This document shows, piece by piece, positions 8,401-10,571 of a stretch of 10,571 nt of DNA (within the stretch, counting starts at the first letter, position 1; every line of letters starts with the position of its first letter). The notes beneath the pieces are model-generated. The model ran no database searches. It had not been told where the DNA came from and worked only from the letters and a program-made list of their open reading frames with translations. Where the stretch lies: the NCBI GenBank assembly GCA_016934225.1, contig JAFGTH010000196.1, positions 1-10,571 on the forward strand. The letters are read 5' to 3'. A program made the translations under genes and the position numbers. This DNA is from Lentisphaerota bacterium. GTDB taxonomy: Bacteria; Verrucomicrobiota; Kiritimatiellia; UBA8416; JAFGTH01.

Positions 8401-8789
8401 ACGTGATAAGAGATGTCGTTGCTCAATTCCGAAACTGTATGAAAGCCGAACCAGTCATTCAGGCATTATCAAGACCTGATGGTCATGCGCTGCTCTGGAG
8501 AGAGAAACAATTCGAAATAATGCTTAACGGCTCACTGTTGTCAGGCGCTTTTGACAGAGTCACGATATCAATTGACGCATCAAAGCGTTACACTCAGGCA
8601 TTCATATTGGATTACAAAAGCAGTGTCGTTGAGAGCGAAGCCGCAATCAACAGAAAGGCAAATGATTATAAGCCGCAAATGGAGGCATATCGCACAGCTC
8701 TGGCGCATATTCTCAAAATCCCCGAATCAAGCGTTACGACAAAATTGCTCTTTACCCGCAAAGCCGTCGTCAGAAATATCCCCTTTTAA
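5499..8789 (+). CDS. AddA/RecB-like UvrD-family helicase with C-terminal PD-(D/E)XK nuclease
   Basis: An ATP-dependent 3'-5' helicase-nuclease of the AddA/RecB type, expected to process double-strand DNA ends for homologous recombination. In the 1096-residue product the superfamily 1 motifs appear in order. They are Walker A ASAGSGKT (17-24), AMTFTRKAAGEI (48-59, motif Ia), GTLDSF (112-117), Walker B LLDEFQDTS (406-414), VGDIKQSIYRWRGG (442-455), LTQRC (478-482, weak motif IV), VRVMTIHQSKGLEFD (721-735) and LLYVAMTRAK (803-812). The nuclease domain follows: H937 in GLAIHELFE, D1019 in GAFDRV, D1038 and K1040 in ILDYKSS, and Q1060/Y1064 in YKPQMEAY, so it looks catalytically intact. Length fits AddA. 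The start is uncertain: TTG 5499 is followed by an in-frame TTG at 5517, and neither has a good ribosome-binding site; no ATG or GTG lies between them and the upstream in-frame stop at 5436. The gene has its own promoter and terminator, and no addB or recD lies nearby. A chi-recognition role cannot be judged. Confidence 0.9.
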   Translation: MLRFGLLKTTGHKAILASAGSGKTFQLAHRYIRLLAEDDSITPDRICAMTFTRKAAGEIFDSIAKYLGDAAANEESARITADKRIHMPHLKQKHFLQILRRFIDGMHRARIGTLDSFIVGIVKAFPLELGIPMNFNVVESGTALAKDLQQMVLNQMLNPGGQNKSQSDKFLQAFRNATYGHEEKNFGKILDDFVNEMRRYYQLCPNKQKWGNEDIIWPGTGRPWKFHKNHNPSLATRTVVEWADTSSQYAKDDRNLYTIIKQIALVLAEYGSTSSWDDAMKGPVFERLLDHIDELGRRDTAIPYNRKDYTIPAEVGKAMLRLMHSFLAVEYDRILRRTQGLYDLLETYENTYKEMCKNFGVFSFTDLQYLLAGDGTSQHQVLSRLQNQEGRLYIDYRMDCRLDHWLLDEFQDTSDLQWAVFNNLVAEIIQSQPSDRRSFFYVGDIKQSIYRWRGGNHELFHDLLQKYGNEIEIESLNLTQRCATPVVNTLNAVFGSLPEDLPPGVVSKWNTVWHNHETAAQTRIGYTALLEANNANSDEETNRYYLVADILNHLQPVRRNIEVGILVRQNNVGRMLVNVLRQKCPGMNFVHEGEAAITDNEIAQVITSLVKIAAHPGNNFAWKYIQMSPIADVLHNMGISFANLPLLLLTEITTDGFLAFVKKWRRRLTEQIDIGLYGEECAIRLETAAAEFDQTGSRDCNGFIKFLADYTIREQPSSSSVRVMTIHQSKGLEFDVVILPDLQSRSGGNMIKARSPDIVYAGRAANPTWILRMPKTVLAKHDPVLDAELIRINEEHCFDSLCLLYVAMTRAKYGLYMVISPDAKSSKTIYMSSLLKNQLCGDSKAEPIDSILIADKEHTLLYESDKNMRDWHKHKRKQEASESSPEPKLPADYGARHERSPVIRYRKPSEETEHLKSASMLFQIRSRQITDFGLAIHELFEAVEWSDNVDTEGIVKNWLVSAPSYDPDVIRDVVAQFRNCMKAEPVIQALSRPDGHALLWREKQFEIMLNGSLLSGAFDRVTISIDASKRYTQAFILDYKSSVVESEAAINRKANDYKPQMEAYRTALAHILKIPESSVTTKLLFTRKAVVRNIPF

Positions 8790-8794
8790 GACAT

Positions 8795-8823
8795 GAAAAC
8801 CGCGGCGCAATGCCGCGGTTTTC
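8795..8823. terminator. Stem-loop terminator after the helicase gene
   Basis: A perfect 12-bp inverted repeat, GAAAACCGCGGC / GCCGCGGTTTTC, with a 5-nt loop (8807-8811) begins 5 nt after the helicase stop codon. The GC-rich core and the T run on the descending arm fit an intrinsic terminator. The A run on the ascending arm means it could also work in the reverse direction. Confidence 0.88.
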
Positions 8824-9300
8824 CTGTTTGCCGCCAGTCGGCCAGTAAGTCTGCGGGCTATCGAGGACCTTATCGGTCGCCGCCCTATTTTCCTCACCAA
8901 CCTCAGGTCATCTTTAACTTTAAGCAATCGGCATGCCATTTAGTCAGTAATCGTCCGTTTTTTGTATAATTAACGTTTTATAAGGATTTTTACGCAAGCA
9001 TTCACCGAGAATTTATATAATCGGTTCAATTTAGCCTGCGGCATGTGGCTCAAAACGTCACTGTCAGCCAATAAATTGGCCGGAAATAACACAGACTCTC
9101 CACTTGGATTCATTCTCACCCGCCAAAGCAGGAACCGCCCCCCTGCGAGTCATTTGCCATCTTCATGCATGTTTATACGATACATATAGAGGAAACATGG
9201 TTTCTTAAAGCACACTCTTAATTGGTATGTTCTTCGATGGAGAAATAAGTATAATGAAAAGTCGGTCAGGCGTTTGGGTCCTGTGCGTTGTAATCTAAAA
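8824..9300. other. Gene-poor intergenic stretch with no convincing coding region
   Basis: About 480 nt between the helicase terminator and the TsaA-like gene. All reading frames here are short and none resembles a protein I recognise. Two TATAAT hexamers occur (8965-8970 and 9016-9021) in an AT-rich patch at about 8958-9030, but neither has a matching -35 box at 16-18 nt. The second is flanked by ACCGA (9004-9008) and TCGGT (9021-9025), a weak 5-bp inverted repeat. A further small stem GCCAA/TTGGC lies at 9067-9080. The first 80 nt are GC-richer and could be structured, but I could not match them to a known RNA. Confidence 0.5.
9250..9255 (+). promoter_or_regulatory. Possible -10 element upstream of the TsaA-like gene
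   Basis: A consensus TATAAT ends 56 nt before the ATG of the TsaA-like gene. The nearest -35-like sequence is TTGGTA (9222-9227), at a 22-nt spacing that is too long for a standard promoter. It is therefore only a candidate -10, kept because the preceding gene is closed by a strong terminator and the TsaA-like gene needs its own start. Confidence 0.3.
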
Positions 9301-9311
9301 GCAGGAATGTC

Positions 9312-9812
9312 ATGCAATATCAAGCAATTGGAACAATTCACACGCCCTATACAGAGGCGACGGGTTCGCCTTATCAACCGGTCGAGACAGAGGAGCGCAC
9401 GGACCGCTCCTTTTGCATTGAGTTAGACGAATTGTATATTGACGGGCTGGAACGTTTAGACTCGTTTGATTACTTGTATGTCTTGTACCATATCGATCGC
9501 GTGAAACCATCTCGGTGTTTGCGTGTGACGCCTTCATGGACTGGCGGAAAAATCACCGTGGGGGTGTTTGCCAGTCGTTCTCCGATACGGCCAAACCCAA
9601 TCGGTCTAAGCGTGGTACGCATCTTCTCCATTGAAGCAAACCGTGTTTATACGTCACCGCTAGATGTCTTCGACGGCACACCCGTGCTTGATATAAAACC
9701 GTATATTAAAGATCTGGACACAAAGAATGAAGCGAATTACGGATGGATTGACGAATTACCGGACCGAGACCATTTGATTCTCCATATCAAAGGCATCCCG
9801 CACGGCTATTGA
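9312..9812 (+). CDS. TsaA/TrmO-like tRNA methyltransferase (single-domain form)
   Basis: A beta-barrel protein of the TsaA/TrmO family (formerly YaeB/UPF0066). The characterised member, TrmO, uses S-adenosylmethionine to N6-methylate threonylcarbamoyl-adenosine at position 37 of tRNA-Thr. The 166-residue product shows IGTIHTPYTE (6-15), the hallmark GVFASRSPIRPNPIGLSVV (84-102) and DGTPVLDIKPY (121-131). E. coli TrmO is about 235 residues with a C-terminal extension; this protein has only the N-terminal barrel, as many family members in anaerobes do, so its substrate is less certain. The ATG is preceded by AGGA (9303-9306) at 5 nt. It stands alone and is convergent with the small gene at 9958-10191. 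None of its 11 arginine codons is AGA or AGG, compared with 13 of 30 in leuA, which hints at a different origin or expression class. Confidence 0.88.
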   Translation: MQYQAIGTIHTPYTEATGSPYQPVETEERTDRSFCIELDELYIDGLERLDSFDYLYVLYHIDRVKPSRCLRVTPSWTGGKITVGVFASRSPIRPNPIGLSVVRIFSIEANRVYTSPLDVFDGTPVLDIKPYIKDLDTKNEANYGWIDELPDRDHLILHIKGIPHGY

Positions 9813-9957
9813 AGTGCTTGTAACAAACAGTTGGAAAGTTCTTTGATGCCAGGAGACAAACAAAACTGTATTTGCCAAACTATTCAACTGCCACACAAAG
9901 CCATTGCTCCACAACGTTTGATCCCACACGCATGCAATCATTCATGAAATATGTGGT

Positions 9958-10191
9958 CTAACAGGTTCGGCTTCCATTATTTGTCCGGGACGAATGTGAT
10001 TTAGGCACATCAACAACCCATGTTTTCGATGCGCCGGGCAGATAATCCCCTTTTGAAGAACCGTCCAGAACATGTATTTGTTTGCTGCCTGGATATCTCC
10101 TGTGCAAGTCGGTGAGTTGATCCTGTAATATTATCACCCAGACCGATAGTCCTATAATTACCGCTCCCATCATCATGTAAATCGCGGACAT
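9958..10191 (-). CDS. Small single-pass membrane protein of unknown function
   Basis: A 77-residue reading frame that I do not recognise. It opens MSAIYMMMG and continues with a hydrophobic stretch to about residue 22 (AVIIGLSVWVIIL), then a polar, partly charged tail (QDQLTDLHRRYPGSK...) ending in Cys at residue 77. The layout suggests an N-terminal membrane anchor with a soluble C-terminal segment of about 55 residues. The main evidence that it is real is translational: GGAGGTGAT (complement of 10196-10204) is a near-perfect match to the anti-Shine-Dalgarno sequence and ends 4 nt before the ATG at 10191. A GTG at 10200 in the same frame overlaps that site and is therefore not chosen. There is no clear promoter. 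It is convergent with the TsaA-like gene, 145 bp apart, and no neighbour suggests a role. Confidence 0.62.
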   Translation of the reverse strand: MSAIYMMMGAVIIGLSVWVIILQDQLTDLHRRYPGSKQIHVLDGSSKGDYLPGASKTWVVDVPKSHSSRTNNGSRTC

Positions 10192-10195
10192 ATCA

Positions 10196-10204
10196 ATCAC
10201 CTCC
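10196..10204 (-). promoter_or_regulatory. Near-perfect Shine-Dalgarno site
   Basis: On the minus strand the sequence GGAGGTGAT is complementary to nine consecutive bases of the conserved 16S rRNA 3' end. It is followed by TGAT and an ATG, so the GGAGG core is 8 nt from the start. It fixes the start of the small membrane protein at 10191. It is the strongest ribosome-binding site that I see in the window. Confidence 0.75.
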
Positions 10205-10387
10205 GTCCTGTTCCTATCATCCTTGCCATTGACATATTGAAAAGCATACTTCAGGCCAATTAAGCTTGAATATGCTCACTCATTCGATGTCGGCACGGAA
10301 ACCACAATAAATATCCGATGTTCTCATGCTTTGCCTTTAAAGAGTCTCGCCGGTAACGAAAACCGTTCACAAATAAAACAGGAAACG

Positions 10388-10407
10388 GATTCTCATGAAT
10401 GAGAATC
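10388..10407. repeat. 9-bp perfect inverted repeat (operator-like)
   Basis: GATTCTCAT and ATGAGAATC are perfect reverse complements separated by GA. The near-continuous dyad is typical of a dimeric regulator site or a small hairpin. It spans the ATG (10395-10397) of the open frame at the right edge. The TGAGAAT half-site is reminiscent of Fur-type boxes, but the arms are in the opposite order to the Fur consensus, so I do not call it one. Confidence 0.6.
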
Positions 10408-10571
10408 AATCATTGCTTAACAAGCAATATGCGATGAATAACAATAAAATACTGCGAATTGACTATCCAATTGCCGGTTTAAACAAGGCGCTTTCGGCTA
10501 ACAAATATATGCGGGATGGTTTAATCCTGCGGTACGGTTTTAAAACGATAATAGTCGTCCATGTGTTTAAA
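10395..10571 (+). CDS. Unrecognised N-terminal fragment of a possible gene, running off the right edge
   Basis: From ATG 10395 the frame stays open for 59 codons to the end of the window. The translation (MNENQSLLNKQYAMNNNK..., later ILRIDYPIAGLNKAL and DGLILRYGF) resembles no family I know. AGGA at 10380-10383 is 11 nt upstream, a little far for a ribosome-binding site. A second in-frame ATG at 10434 has no such site. The AT-rich composition, the inverted repeats inside it and the short visible length make it quite possible that this is non-coding. The downstream sequence would settle it. Confidence 0.28.
   Translation, partial: MNENQSLLNKQYAMNNNKILRIDYPIAGLNKALSANKYMRDGLILRYGFKTIIVVHVFK
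10412..10428. repeat. 7-bp perfect inverted repeat
   Basis: ATTGCTT and AAGCAAT are perfect reverse complements separated by AAC. It lies 4 nt after the 9-bp dyad at 10388-10407, so the two form a tandem pair. It could be a second operator half or a small hairpin in a transcript. Confidence 0.5.
10511..10530. repeat. 7-bp inverted repeat with one G-U pair
   Basis: GCGGGAT (10511-10517) and ATCCTGC (10524-10530) pair over seven positions, with one G-U, around a 6-nt loop GGTTTA. This is the third dyad within 145 nt. Taken alone it is of modest significance. Confidence 0.35.

Noticed and set aside
8824..8900. RNase P-like phrases on the minus strand (GAGGAAAATAGGGC and a GGCCGACTGGC end)
   Set aside because: The two phrases are only about 50 nt apart, the conserved GAGGAAAGTCC core is not matched, and no pairing 5' arm is found about 350 nt away.
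9254..9298. A 14-codon frame (MKSRSGVWVLCVVI) just upstream of the TsaA-like gene, considered as a leader peptide
   Set aside because: It has no repeated regulatory codons and no attenuator stem-loops after it; its ATG overlaps the candidate -10 element.
10229..10234. A perfect TTGACA hexamer on the plus strand
   Set aside because: No -10-like hexamer lies 16-18 nt downstream, so it is not supported as a promoter.
10537..10546. GTTTTAAAAC considered as a CRISPR repeat edge
   Set aside because: It occurs once in the visible sequence and no regularly spaced copies or cas genes are present.

Overview
The window looks like ordinary chromosomal DNA from a Gram-negative, heterotrophic bacterium of moderate GC content. 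Gene order and the flavour of the proteins suggest a PVC-type lineage (Kiritimatiellota or Lentisphaerota). That placement is a guess from recognition: there is no rRNA or marker phylogeny here. Coding is dense on the left and sparse on the right.

Positions 1-3489 (+ strand) read as one operon. It opens with the last 29 codons of an acetolactate synthase small subunit (ilvH/ilvN) running in from the left edge. Next come 2-isopropylmalate synthase (leuA), shikimate dehydrogenase (aroE, joined to leuA by an ATGA overlap) and a type IV prepilin peptidase (pilD type) after a 17-nt gap. Branched-chain and aromatic amino-acid synthesis are thus co-transcribed with a pilus/type II secretion processing enzyme.

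Positions 3600-5349 (- strand) hold a two-gene unit, an HpcH/HpaI-family class II aldolase followed by an AEC-family permease. It converges on the first operon and is plausibly an uptake-plus-cleavage pair for an organic acid of unknown identity.

Positions 5428-8823 hold a self-contained unit divergent from the aldolase. It has a recognisable promoter, a 1096-residue AddA/RecB-type UvrD helicase with a C-terminal PD-(D/E)XK nuclease, and a strong 12-bp stem-loop terminator. No AddB partner is in the window.

Positions 8824-10571 are gene-poor. They contain a 490-nt stretch with no convincing gene, a single-domain TsaA/TrmO-like tRNA methyltransferase gene with arginine codon use unlike leuA, and a convergent 77-residue membrane protein of unknown function behind a near-perfect Shine-Dalgarno sequence. 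The right edge has a cluster of inverted repeats around the start of an unrecognised reading frame that runs off the window.

No CRISPR array, insertion sequence, tRNA or rRNA was seen. I did not find a clearly new multi-gene system. The least explained parts are the small membrane protein, the inverted-repeat cluster at 10388-10530, and the substitutions in the aldolase and in the helicase.
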